From the NCBI RefSeq assembly GCF_031200575.1, contig NZ_CP133597.1:124001-188000 (forward strand): a DNA stretch of 64,000 nucleotides, read 5' to 3'. Under the pieces are notes generated by a model, which made no database searches, was not told the DNA's origin, and saw only the letters and a list, made by a program, of their open reading frames with translations. This document shows positions 56,098 to 64,000 of this stretch, piece after piece (position 1 is the stretch's first letter; each line of letters opens with the position of its first letter). This DNA is from Ferroplasma sp. GTDB lineage: Archaea; Thermoplasmatota; Thermoplasmata; Thermoplasmatales; Thermoplasmataceae. The translations under genes were made by a program, and so were the position numbers.

Positions 56098-57102
56098 ATG
56101 AAAGCTTTTATTTTGAAAGAACCGGAAAAGCTTGAAATTGTAGATATAGAACCTAAAGAACCGGATGATAACGAAGTCCAGATTAGAACAATGGCATGTG
56201 GAATATGTGGAACTGATTTTCATGCATATCATGGAAAGCATCTTGCAGTGACATACCCGGTAATCCCAGGCCATGAATTAAGCGGCATCGTGGCAAAAAC
56301 CGGAAGGAACGTGAAATCTTTCCATCCAGGTGATCATGTTGTGGTTGATCCGAATATTACATGCGGGCACTGTGATTACTGTAAGGAGGGAAAGGAAAAT
56401 TTCTGTGAGAATATGAGAAGCGTTGGAATAAACTACCCTGGCGGATACGGAGAGTATGTTACTGTGCCGGAAAAGGTGGTTTACAGAGTACCTGATGGCA
56501 TGGATTTTAAGCATGCAGCAATGTCAGAACCGGTAGCATGCATTATACACGCTTTTGAAACAACAGATGTCCATCTCGGAGGATCTGCAATTATTCTCGG
56601 TACAGGTTTTATAGGACTCACCTTTCTTCAAATCTTAAAGGGCATGGGTTACTATCCAGTACATATAATGGGTCGAAATCCGATCAGAAATAAACTTGCT
56701 GCAAAATATGGAGCAGATGCCCTGTATACAAGTGCTGATGAGATAATGAACAGCCCACTTATTGGGAAAGCAAATTTAGTAATCGAAGCAACAGGGGATA
56801 ACAGTGTACTGGCCAGAACAGTTGATATGGTTGCCCCCTCTGGAAAGATATTTGCCTTCTCTGTATATCCTCCTGGAGAAAATGTAGGCATAAATGCAAA
56901 TAAAATTTACAGCAAAGAAATTTCCATCTTCGGTGATTTCATAAATCCATATACAATGAAGAAAGCAATAAACATGATAAGCTCCGGGCTTATTGATTGC
57001 ACTGGAATGGAAGACCATATAATAGGATTAAATGATATAGGCACTTTATTTAAATCTGGAAAAAAGGATTTTATCAAGCCTGTTATTTCTTATTATTCGT
57101 AG
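56098..57102 (+). CDS. zinc-dependent alcohol/polyol dehydrogenase (MDR family)
   Basis: Medium-chain dehydrogenase of 334 residues. The catalytic zinc site is CGICGTDFH plus GHE near residue 65. The structural zinc site is CGHCDYCKEGKENFC near residues 88-102. The Rossmann loop is ILGTGFIGL near residue 170. The residue after the second strand is MGRNP, with Arg rather than Asp, which suggests NADP use. Threonine-, sorbitol- or glucose-dehydrogenase-like activity is possible. The start is fixed by TATA spacing; 27 extra residues from 56017 are not family-like. Its end overlaps the convergent marR gene by 20 nt. Confidence 0.88.
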   Translation: MKAFILKEPEKLEIVDIEPKEPDDNEVQIRTMACGICGTDFHAYHGKHLAVTYPVIPGHELSGIVAKTGRNVKSFHPGDHVVVDPNITCGHCDYCKEGKENFCENMRSVGINYPGGYGEYVTVPEKVVYRVPDGMDFKHAAMSEPVACIIHAFETTDVHLGGSAIILGTGFIGLTFLQILKGMGYYPVHIMGRNPIRNKLAAKYGADALYTSADEIMNSPLIGKANLVIEATGDNSVLARTVDMVAPSGKIFAFSVYPPGENVGINANKIYSKEISIFGDFINPYTMKKAINMISSGLIDCTGMEDHIIGLNDIGTLFKSGKKDFIKPVISYYS

Positions 57103-57517
57103 ATTTTAAGTTTATATCTATTTTTTCTAGAATATTGCAGAGCTGTTCAACATCCTCTGGAGGAAGTGATGAAACAGAGTCGTTTATAATTGTTTTAATT
57201 ATGCACTGTATTTCGTTAAATACTTTGAGACCCTTATCTGTTATCTGTATATTTATTACCCTGCGGTCATCGTTGCTGTGTATCCTTCTGACCAGCCCCA
57301 TCTGTTCCAGGCCATCGGTGATATCAGTGACCCAGCCTTTTGCTAGGGAAAGTTCATCAGCAAGGTATTTCATGTTCCTTGGCTCATTGCTTACCAGATA
57401 CAGGAGTTTATAATCAGTTCTGGTAAGAGAGTATTCCCCTATTTTATCTTTTATCCTTGAACCGTATTCTGTAAGGATGCTATCAAGCAGTGACCATATT
57501 GTAATAGTTCTCTCCAT
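57083..57517 (-). CDS. MarR family transcriptional regulator
   Basis: Winged-helix regulator of 144 residues. The DNA-binding part spans about 35-105: LTRTDYKLLYLVSNEPRNMKYLADELSLAKGWVTDITDGLEQMGLVRRIHSNDDRRVINIQITDKG contains the helix-turn-helix and wing with the DxRxxxxxLT signature in the form DDRRVINIQIT. Terminal helices would dimerise. It is the second gene after a drug-efflux MFS gene, 4 nt away, so it probably controls that operon. The 3' end overlaps the ADH gene by 20 nt. Confidence 0.9.
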   Translation of the reverse strand: MERTITIWSLLDSILTEYGSRIKDKIGEYSLTRTDYKLLYLVSNEPRNMKYLADELSLAKGWVTDITDGLEQMGLVRRIHSNDDRRVINIQITDKGLKVFNEIQCIIKTIINDSVSSLPPEDVEQLCNILEKIDINLKSTNNKK

Positions 57518-57521
57518 AATA

Positions 57522-59255
57522 TTACCTCTTCATCTTCACTGCCCTGTCAGATATGTCAGAGCTTTCTGGTTTTGCTTCAGCCTTATCTGCTTTTTCTGAT
57601 TTTGACTTTCTAAGCGGCTCACGGAAAATTGATACAAGTGCCCCAACAAAAACTATTGCAGCACCAGCATAGAAAACTATGTGCAGCGATTTAATGAAGG
57701 CTGGTGCAAATATAGTAGGGAACCATGTTCTGGCAGTCATGGTTGCTATGGCGCTTGCTGGAATGCTGCTAACGACACTGGTCGGCAGCAGTCCCAGTAT
57801 TACCTTTGCAGGGTTGATTCCCAGAAGTGCACCGAATATAGCCTCTGTGGGAGGGAGCTTTGACATTTCTACTGCTAGTGTGCTTCCTCCTCCTGCGGCA
57901 TAAACAGCGGAGGATAGAGTGTGGGGCAGTGTTGTTGTTAATCCAAGTATAAGTATTGAGAAAAATATGCCCATACTTGCTGTTGTGCCGACGTTTCTCA
58001 GTGTTGTTAACATGCCGGAAGCAGAACCCCTGACATCAGCTGGCACAGATGACATGACCGCAGATGTATTCGGTGCAGTGAACATACCCATTCCTGCCCC
58101 AAACATGAAGAGAAGTATAGCCATGAATATATAAATGAAATCGGCAGGAAGCAGTACCAGCAGGAGGAGGGCCACGCCGGAAACTATGAGCCCTGATGAT
58201 GCAAGCCATCTCTGACCATGTGTATCAGAATATCTTCCTGCTATGGGACCGAATATTCCCATGGCTACTGTCATTGGAAGCATATATATTCCTGCCCAGA
58301 ATGGCACTGATGCATAATGGTATCCATGTATAGGAAGCCATATGCCCTGGAACAGTATAATTATCATGAACATGAAACCCATCATCCCCATACTGGATAT
58401 CATTCCTGCGAAACTCCCCGCAGTAAAGCCCCTGATTCTGAATAAGCTGAGATTGAACATTGGCTGTTTAACCTTTCTCTCAACAAATGGGAATGCTATA
58501 AGAAGTATGGCACCCACAATAAGCGCTACCTGTACCCACGGATTTCCCCATCCCATTGCACTGCTCTTGTATGGAGCTATCCCGTATGTAACTCCCACAA
58601 GGAATATAATTAAACCACCTGCAAATGTTATGTTTCCGGGGATATCCAGCCTCTGTTTCTTTTTTGGGGATGTTTCCTTCAGTTTGAGGTAAGACCACAC
58701 AGTCCCCAGGATTCCCACAGGAACACTCACAAGGAATATGTATCTCCAGTTAATTGTTGCCAGAACTCCACCCACAACTATTCCTATGCTCATTCCAGCT
58801 GTGGCCGCGATGGCATTTATCCCCAGTGCAAACCCTCTTTCTTCCTTCTTGAAATTATCAGTAATAATTGCATAACTGTTTGCAAATATGAACGACCCGC
58901 CTACAGCCTGAATAATCCTAAAGAATATTAACTCCAGTGCACCAGTGTCACCTTTTCCCGGAGTTAGGTAAAGCAGTATGGAGCCAACAGTGAATATGGC
59001 AAAACCCATATTGAAAAGCCTGACCCTGCCGAACATATCTGATAATCTGCCTATTGTAACCAGAAGTACTGCTGTTACTATCATGTATCCCATGAGTATC
59101 CATAGAAGGTATACAAATGAGTTTGGCTGTAAAGGATTTAATTTAATTCCGGTAAATATTGCCGGTAGTGCTATTATAAGTATGCTCATGTTTATAGTGG
59201 CCATCAATACTCCCATTGTAGTATTTGATAAAGCTACCCATTTCTCCTGAACCAT
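57522..59255 (-). CDS. MFS multidrug efflux transporter, DHA2 type
   Basis: Drug:H+ antiporter of 577 residues with about 14 membrane segments, as in EmrB/QacA. The segment [18 protein letters not shown] between helices 2 and 3 and [24 protein letters not shown] (motif C region) near residue 155 are clear. A charged tail of about 40 residues ([19 protein letters not shown]) ends the protein. It is first in an operon with marR, an order that lets the regulator follow its own target. TTTAAATAAT upstream (minus strand) may be the TATA box. Substrates unknown. Confidence 0.92.
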   Translation of the reverse strand: MVQEKWVALSNTTMGVLMATINMSILIIALPAIFTGIKLNPLQPNSFVYLLWILMGYMIVTAVLLVTIGRLSDMFGRVRLFNMGFAIFTVGSILLYLTPGKGDTGALELIFFRIIQAVGGSFIFANSYAIITDNFKKEERGFALGINAIAATAGMSIGIVVGGVLATINWRYIFLVSVPVGILGTVWSYLKLKETSPKKKQRLDIPGNITFAGGLIIFLVGVTYGIAPYKSSAMGWGNPWVQVALIVGAILLIAFPFVERKVKQPMFNLSLFRIRGFTAGSFAGMISSMGMMGFMFMIIILFQGIWLPIHGYHYASVPFWAGIYMLPMTVAMGIFGPIAGRYSDTHGQRWLASSGLIVSGVALLLLVLLPADFIYIFMAILLFMFGAGMGMFTAPNTSAVMSSVPADVRGSASGMLTTLRNVGTTASMGIFFSILILGLTTTLPHTLSSAVYAAGGGSTLAVEMSKLPPTEAIFGALLGINPAKVILGLLPTSVVSSIPASAIATMTARTWFPTIFAPAFIKSLHIVFYAGAAIVFVGALVSIFREPLRKSKSEKADKAEAKPESSDISDRAVKMKR

Positions 59256-59331
59256 ACTAGCTAATTATTTTTTATTATTTAAAGGTTATTTTACAAAAAT
59301 ATTTACTAATAAACAATCATGAAGTCAAGAA

Positions 59332-61104
59332 TTATTTCATATAATAATATTCTCCCTCTGCTTTCTGCTGGCGATCCAGTGCACTGTTCAATTTATTGAT
59401 CCTTGGCCTTTTTGTAATTTCATCGCGCCTGAATGTAATTCCCAGTTCCTTAAGGAATGTATTCATTCCTTCCCTCATCCCCATTGGACCAATAGATTCA
59501 CCGTATACCCCCTGATCACCCTTGAAAACTATAAGTGCATCAGATATGAGATCTATAAGATAAATATCATGATCCACAACTATGGCACTCTTTTTATTGT
59601 TTTCCATTACCCTCCTTATTATTCTTGCAACACTCATCCTGTACGAAGAGTCAAGATGCGCAGATGGTTCATCAATAAGGTAAAGATCGGCATCTGTAGC
59701 CAGCGTCAGGGCTATGGACGTACGCTGCAGTTCCCCGCCGGAAAGGTCTCCCATATCCTTATCATACAGCTCTTCAATATTAAGCGGCGAAAGGATTTCA
59801 TTCTTTATGAAGACGTCCTCCATTTTTTCCTTCAACGCATTGGAGAGGAGTTCGTAAACCGTGCCATCATAATCACTGGATATATACTGTGGCTTGTATG
59901 CTATTCTTAGCTCATTTTCCACAGAACCGGAATCGGGTTTGATAACTCCTGAAAGGATTTTAACAAAGGTTGTTTTTCCCAGTGCATTCTGGCCCAGGAC
60001 ACCAATTATTTCCTCCCTGTTTATGTATCCTTCCCCTATATTCAACTTAAAATTCCCATACTGTTTTTCCATTGCAGTCCATGATGTAACCCTTGTTGTT
60101 ACAGATGTTCTTTTGCTTGATTTAACAGTAAAATCAATGGATGCTGGCCTGATCCTCACATTTTCCTCCCTTATATACCCGGAAAGGAAAGCATTTATAG
60201 CTTTATTCGTTGATTTTTCCTTGGTAATTACACCATATGCCCCCGGGCTTCCATAAACAAGGTTTATCTGGTCTGCCATCTTATCCAGAATGGCAAGGTC
60301 ATGTTCAACAACAAGTACAGTTTTAGATTTTGAAAGTTCCCTTATTATTTCTGATATGCGCAGTCGCTCGTTTATGTCAAGGTATGAGGAAGCCTCATCA
60401 AAGAGGTAAATATCTGCATCTTTCATCAGCGTGATTCCAACTGCCAGTTTCTGCAATTCCCCACCAGAAAGTTCCTTTATATCCCTGTCAAGGGAACTGG
60501 ACATTGCAAGTTCATCTATTATTATATCCATGTTTCCATGATCATTATTTTTCATGATTTCGCGAACAGTGCCTTTCACAACTCTGGGAATGAGATCTAC
60601 ATACTGGTTTTTGAGCACTGCCTTCTTTTTTCCGCTGTATAAGTCCCTGAAATATTGGCCCATTATGCTCTTTGAAAATTTATCTATTACAAAATCCTGG
60701 TCATCCTTCCTTTCTATATCACCGAAATTTGGTATCAGAACTCCGGACAATATATTCATGGTTGTGGTTTTTCCAAGGGCGTTCTGCCCTAGAATTGCAT
60801 TAACCCTTCCAGTTCCCAGCTCAGGCAGTGAATAAAGCCTGAAAGAGTCTATTCCATACTGATGCACTATGTTTTTATTCAGTTCATCTGGTATGCTAAC
60901 TATCTTTATGGCATCAAATGGGCATCTTTTCACGCATATACCACAGCCAATGCACAGTGATTCCGTAATTACCGGAAAGTCATCGGACTGCCCTGGGAAT
61001 TCTATTGTCTTTGCCCCGTTCCTGACAGGGGGGCAGTAATACCTGCATTCGTGGTTGCATTTTTTCGGATGGCATCTTTCCCTGTCTAAAATAGCTATAT
61101 GCAT
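59332..61104 (-). CDS. rli1: ribosome recycling ATPase ABCE1/Rli1
   Basis: Splits post-termination ribosomes. It has 590 residues. The N-terminal iron-sulfur domain has CHPKKCNHECRYYCP and CIGCGICVKRCPFDAI. Two ABC domains follow, each with Walker A GQNALGKTT and signature LSGGELQ; Walker B segments are DIYLFDEASSYLD and DLYLIDEPSAHLD. Linker and hinge residues follow each ABC unit. All catalytic parts look intact; Thr replaces the more usual Ser at the end of both P loops. It is followed on the reading strand by a 76-nt spacer and preceded by a conserved small protein gene. Confidence 0.96.
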   Translation of the reverse strand: MHIAILDRERCHPKKCNHECRYYCPPVRNGAKTIEFPGQSDDFPVITESLCIGCGICVKRCPFDAIKIVSIPDELNKNIVHQYGIDSFRLYSLPELGTGRVNAILGQNALGKTTTMNILSGVLIPNFGDIERKDDQDFVIDKFSKSIMGQYFRDLYSGKKKAVLKNQYVDLIPRVVKGTVREIMKNNDHGNMDIIIDELAMSSSLDRDIKELSGGELQKLAVGITLMKDADIYLFDEASSYLDINERLRISEIIRELSKSKTVLVVEHDLAILDKMADQINLVYGSPGAYGVITKEKSTNKAINAFLSGYIREENVRIRPASIDFTVKSSKRTSVTTRVTSWTAMEKQYGNFKLNIGEGYINREEIIGVLGQNALGKTTFVKILSGVIKPDSGSVENELRIAYKPQYISSDYDGTVYELLSNALKEKMEDVFIKNEILSPLNIEELYDKDMGDLSGGELQRTSIALTLATDADLYLIDEPSAHLDSSYRMSVARIIRRVMENNKKSAIVVDHDIYLIDLISDALIVFKGDQGVYGESIGPMGMREGMNTFLKELGITFRRDEITKRPRINKLNSALDRQQKAEGEYYYMK

Positions 61105-61120
61105 ATTATATTCTCAAAAT

Positions 61121-61567
61121 TTAATTTGATTTCCAGTATTCGTCCGGTATCTCACTGTATATATCGAACTGTCTATCATGATCCGCTGGTGTATTTATAT
61201 TCATCTCGGATAGCTCCAGCACCCTGAGTACATTCAGTATCCAGTAATGTATACGCCATTCCCTTCCATCAAAAAGTGTTGTTTCTTCTCTCTCGGTTTC
61301 AAGTATTCCCAGATCTTCCATTGTATAAAAAACATCCCTATCTTCTGGCTCAAGCATATTATCAATAACCCTTGTACTGTACCCGAAGAAATTAATAATG
61401 TGCTCTGCTGAGGATTCTGATTCCTCAATACCCATCTTCCGATTCTGAAGACTCAATCCATTGCTTATTGCCCTTGACAGTTCATCTATTTTAACATATG
61501 TCCTGTTTCTTAATTTTACCATTTCCATGTTACTTGTTGCCACATTAATCACCTTTAAAGTAAACAT
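61121..61567 (-). CDS. small conserved archaeal protein (DUF6015-like)
   Basis: Protein of 148 residues. The central block HIINFFGYSTRVIDNMLEPEDRDVFYTMEDLGIL and the following ETTLFDGREWRIHYW are strikingly conserved in style and match what I recall as the archaeal DUF6015 family; the name is from memory. It looks winged-helix-like, with an acidic linker. No enzyme motif is visible. In-frame ATGs at codons 14 and 16 could be the real start. It is 16 nt upstream of ABCE1 and probably in its operon, so a link to translation is possible. Confidence 0.65.
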   Translation of the reverse strand: MFTLKVINVATSNMEMVKLRNRTYVKIDELSRAISNGLSLQNRKMGIEESESSAEHIINFFGYSTRVIDNMLEPEDRDVFYTMEDLGILETEREETTLFDGREWRIHYWILNVLRVLELSEMNINTPADHDRQFDIYSEIPDEYWKSN

Positions 61568-61661
61568 ACCTTATTACATGTGAATTAATAAGGTTATTTA
61601 ATTTTGAATAATAATATGGTATTCGTATTATATTAAGGTTTCCCGCAAAGAGAAAAATCAA

Positions 61662-61690
61662 CCTATATAGCATATATAGAATATATAGGT
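61662..61690. promoter_or_regulatory. three tandem TATATAG repeats before the intact phosphate transporter
   Basis: TATATAG occurs at 61664, 61673 and 61682, a strict 9-nt period, and the ends CCTATATA and TATATAGG also form an inverted pair. A TATA-like AATATTTATA (61691-61700) follows immediately and the ATG at 61733 is about 37 nt past its centre. The related inverted repeat at 47949-47968 precedes the broken paralogue. A regulator-binding site is inferred. Confidence 0.5.
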
Positions 61691-61732
61691 AATATTTATA
61701 ATGTTTAGAAGTCTCATAAGATTGGATATGTA

Positions 61733-63139
61733 ATGAGTTCAGATATAGATAGATCTATGGATATGGCAAAATCGTCCAGATTTCACTATAAGGTATTATT
61801 CATTTCAGGGCTTGGTTTTTTCACTGATGCATATGATCTGTTTATTATAGGTGTGGTTATACTTTTGCTTCCATACGCAGGCTGGCACAGCATCGGTGTA
61901 TTTTATGAGGGGTTATTAACATCCACAGCTCTTCTGGCAGCCGTTATAGGTGCTGTAGTTTTCGGGCGCCTTCTCGACTACTCTGGCAGGAAGGCCATAT
62001 ATGGGCTTGAACTAATTGCCCTGATAGCAGGTGCCCTGGGAAGTGCATTTCTAACTCCTGTTAATAATATATTCTTACTCATATTCTGGAGGTTTCTACT
62101 TGGCATAGGTATAGGGGGTGATTATGCAACCAGTTCAACGATAATGACAGAATATTCCAATACAATGAACAGGGGGAAATTTGTTGGTATGGTATTTTCT
62201 ATGCAGAGTTTCGGGTTGATAGCGGGGCCCCTCATATCCATGGCATTTCTCTCCAATGCGGTATCGCCCTACATAACATGGCGTCTTTTACTGGCCATAG
62301 GTGCACTTCCGGCAATTATCGTAATCTATTTCAGGAGAAAAATGCCTGAACCACCCAGATATACAGCAGATGTAAGGGGTGATTATGCCCAGGCAGCTCA
62401 GAATTTGAAAAATTTTACGGGCATAAAATCTGATGCAAAACAGGGGAAAACTGTAAAGGCCCCCTGGTATATTCTTTTCAAGGACAGAAAATTCCTTTTA
62501 ACACTTATAGGCACAGCAGGAGCATGGTTTTTAATGGACTGGGCCTTTTATGGGAATTCTATAATGTCCAACAGCATACTTTCCTTTCTTGTTCCCGCAT
62601 CGATTTCCGGCATACATGCAATTATCCTTACAAATGAATATTCTGCCATGATATTCGGTATTGCAGCTTTTCCAGGATACTGGATTGCGGCATTTACAAT
62701 AGACAGGATAGGGAGAAAGCCTGTGCAGGTTGCAGGATTTGCAATGATGGCAATTTCATTCGCAACCATATCATTAGTAAGTTTCCTTACTACATATAAA
62801 TTCCTGGACTATTTTCTATTAATATATGGAATAAGCTATTTCTTCATAATGTTCGGCCCCAATGTGACAACGTTTGTATATCCACCGGAGGTATTTCCCA
62901 TTTCCACAAGGGGGCTTGGAACTGGCATCTCCTCTGCTGGTGGGAAAACGGGGGCATTTATAGGCACATTTGCCGACACCATCATACTATCTGTAACCGG
63001 GATTCACTTTCTCTTGGGGATACTTGCGATTATTGCATTCGCCGGGATGATAATAACAATCCTGTTGCTTCCTGAAACAAAGAGGAAAGATCTGGGAGAA
63101 ATATCCAGAGAGGGTGAATTTACAAGTACGGGAAAGTGA
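61733..63139 (+). CDS. PHS-type phosphate:H+ symporter (MFS), intact
   Basis: Major facilitator of 468 residues, 12 membrane segments, in the Pho84-like PHS group. The N-terminal GLGFFTDAYDLFIIG is the family signature, with FGRLLDYSGRKAIYG after helix 2, GIGIGGDYATSSTIMTEYSN in helix 4 and FGPNVTTFVYPPEVFP in the second half. KAPWYILFKD near residue 243 contains the Trp that is a stop codon in the paralogue at 48020. It has its own promoter with TATATAG repeats. Phosphate is the likely substrate by family; other organic anions are possible. Confidence 0.88.
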   Translation: MSSDIDRSMDMAKSSRFHYKVLFISGLGFFTDAYDLFIIGVVILLLPYAGWHSIGVFYEGLLTSTALLAAVIGAVVFGRLLDYSGRKAIYGLELIALIAGALGSAFLTPVNNIFLLIFWRFLLGIGIGGDYATSSTIMTEYSNTMNRGKFVGMVFSMQSFGLIAGPLISMAFLSNAVSPYITWRLLLAIGALPAIIVIYFRRKMPEPPRYTADVRGDYAQAAQNLKNFTGIKSDAKQGKTVKAPWYILFKDRKFLLTLIGTAGAWFLMDWAFYGNSIMSNSILSFLVPASISGIHAIILTNEYSAMIFGIAAFPGYWIAAFTIDRIGRKPVQVAGFAMMAISFATISLVSFLTTYKFLDYFLLIYGISYFFIMFGPNVTTFVYPPEVFPISTRGLGTGISSAGGKTGAFIGTFADTIILSVTGIHFLLGILAIIAFAGMIITILLLPETKRKDLGEISREGEFTSTGK

Positions 63140-63176
63140 AAAGACTTAATAATCCTTAAGCATAATCTGTAAGCAT

Positions 63177-64000
63177 ATGGAGATTATTTTTCCTGACCCG
63201 GAAAATAAATATAAGCTCAGCCATTACATAGAATCAGAGAACGGCATGGTGGAAATTGCCGGAAATCAATATAATTATAGTTCTGAAAGTCTGTCCTTAG
63301 ATACAGTTAAAGAGTTTTATTTTAAAAACAGCCTTTTTCAGGGTTTTGAGGATAAACTTTCCAGAAAAGTTGAAATGAAAATAAAGAATAAAAAAACGAA
63401 AATTATGGGAATACTCAATGCAACACCGGACTCCTTTTTTGGAGGGTCCAGAATTACCAGTACTGAAATAGTAGACCGGATGATAGATTCGAAGCCAGAT
63501 ATAATTGATATAGGCGGTGAAAGTACAAGGCCGGGTAGCTCTGAGGTTGACCCGGAAACAGAATTTAACAGGATAAAGGGTATAATTGAATATATAAAAT
63601 CAGTTTCAAATATACCGGTATCTGTGGATTCCAGGCACTATGAAACAATAAGCAGGTCAATAGCCTATGGAATCGATTACATAAACGATATATCAGGATT
63701 TGAGGATAGGCGCATGATTGATGTGGCAAGGGACAGCGGGGCAAAATGCATACTCATGCACATGAGAGGCACACCGCAGAATATGGGCCAGTTAACGCAC
63801 TATGACAATATTTTTGCAGAGATCAATATGTTTTTTTATGATAGGGCTAATTCAATGGTTAATGCAGGCATAGACCCTGATAATATCATACTGGACCCGG
63901 GAATAGGGTTTTCAAAGGATTTTGAAGGGAATATGTCTATTCTCAGATTCCCGTGGTCTTTTTTCCTTGGATTTGATACGTTATTTGGCACATCGAGGAA
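63177..64000 (+). CDS. folP: dihydropteroate synthase, 5' part
   Basis: Joins p-aminobenzoate to the pterin pyrophosphate in folate synthesis. The frame is open from the ATG at 63177 to the window end, 274 codons, so the C terminus is missing. The TIM-barrel core starts near residue 75: MGILNATPDSFF, DIGGESTRPGS, PVSVDSRHYE, INDISGFEDRR, MHMRGTPQNM and DPGIGFSKDFEGN are all standard. An N-terminal extension of about 70 residues (including EIIFPDPENKYKLSHYI) precedes it and is not part of bacterial FolP. The ATG lies 37 nt after the phosphate transporter stop. It agrees with glyA in pointing to a folate-like carrier. Confidence 0.93.
   Translation, partial: MEIIFPDPENKYKLSHYIESENGMVEIAGNQYNYSSESLSLDTVKEFYFKNSLFQGFEDKLSRKVEMKIKNKKTKIMGILNATPDSFFGGSRITSTEIVDRMIDSKPDIIDIGGESTRPGSSEVDPETEFNRIKGIIEYIKSVSNIPVSVDSRHYETISRSIAYGIDYINDISGFEDRRMIDVARDSGAKCILMHMRGTPQNMGQLTHYDNIFAEINMFFYDRANSMVNAGIDPDNIILDPGIGFSKDFEGNMSILRFPWSFFLGFDTLFGTSR

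Overview
The window is a stretch of archaeal chromosome, almost certainly from a member of the Thermoplasmatales and probably the Ferroplasma/Acidiplasma/Picrophilus side. The DNA is AT-rich. Archaeal hallmark genes are present: RtcB, DP2 of DNA polymerase D, archaeosine tRNA-guanine transglycosylase with PUA domain, ABCE1/Rli1, GPN-loop GTPase, DTD2, Tsr3, geranylgeranyl reductase and ADP-forming acyl-CoA synthetase. TATA boxes (TTTATATA/TTTAAATA type) often lie about 25 nt before the start codon, as expected for leaderless transcripts. Menaquinone is made through the futalosine route. The lineage call is inference from gene content; there is no rRNA gene here.

Layout. 1-2872: end of an aromatic operon (trpE-trpG-trpC-DAHP synthase). 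2922-5666: rtcB, divergent small genes, a winged-helix protein and a GNAT acetyltransferase. 5724-11076: a Dpp/Opp-like ABC transport region whose ATPase-like gene has lost its nucleotide-binding motifs, facing a PKD-containing binding protein. 11157-13562: sugar nucleotidyltransferase, DUF131 membrane protein and coiled-coil protein. 13756-17151: cobalamin genes cobD-cbiP-cbiB. 17355-20352: mqnE-mqnA-mqnC. 20373-23067: glyA and a surface protein. 23145-27467: DTD2, a threonine-synthase-like enzyme, a DUF1611 protein and a MurL-like enzyme. 27458-29593: Tsr3 and an MFS transporter. 29755-36610: pyrG-SCP2-DP2-GPN-ubiA operon. 36612-39204: ADP-forming acyl-CoA synthetase and an isochorismatase-fold protein. 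39277-43154: tRNA-Leu(UAG), small proteins, a methyltransferase, a Bat-type regulator with a FAD protein, and a second UbiA. 43324-47940: rpiA, phoU-like, GGR and a DMT transporter. 48020-49435: a phosphate transporter gene broken by one amber codon. 49446-54257: two unrecognised genes, MDP-1, GNAT and tgtA. 54393-57102: a metal-regulated NRAMP-like locus and an alcohol dehydrogenase. 57083-61567: MarR, drug efflux, ABCE1 and a small conserved protein. 61733-63139: the intact phosphate transporter paralogue. 63177-64000: start of folP, cut by the window end.

Connections. DAHP synthase feeds chorismate to both tryptophan synthesis and MqnA. MqnA/E/C, two MqnP-like prenyltransferases, GGR and a small FAD dehydrogenase fit a menaquinone/isoprenoid respiratory theme. 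Two PHS-type phosphate transporters share TATATAG-rich promoter repeats, and a PhoU-like regulator lies between them. The NRAMP-like gene carries a DtxR-type palindrome overlapping its TATA box.

Most interesting: (i) DTD2 next to DUF1611 and MurL-like genes, a possible D-glutamate-related cluster in a wall-less archaeon; (ii) the degenerate ABC ATPase with a frameshifted start; (iii) the amber-interrupted phosphate transporter; (iv) the DtxR-type operator with an unannotated 57-residue ORF. No CRISPR array, insertion sequence or prophage was seen. The only spacer above 300 bases (54258-54595) holds the 57-residue ORF and the palindrome.
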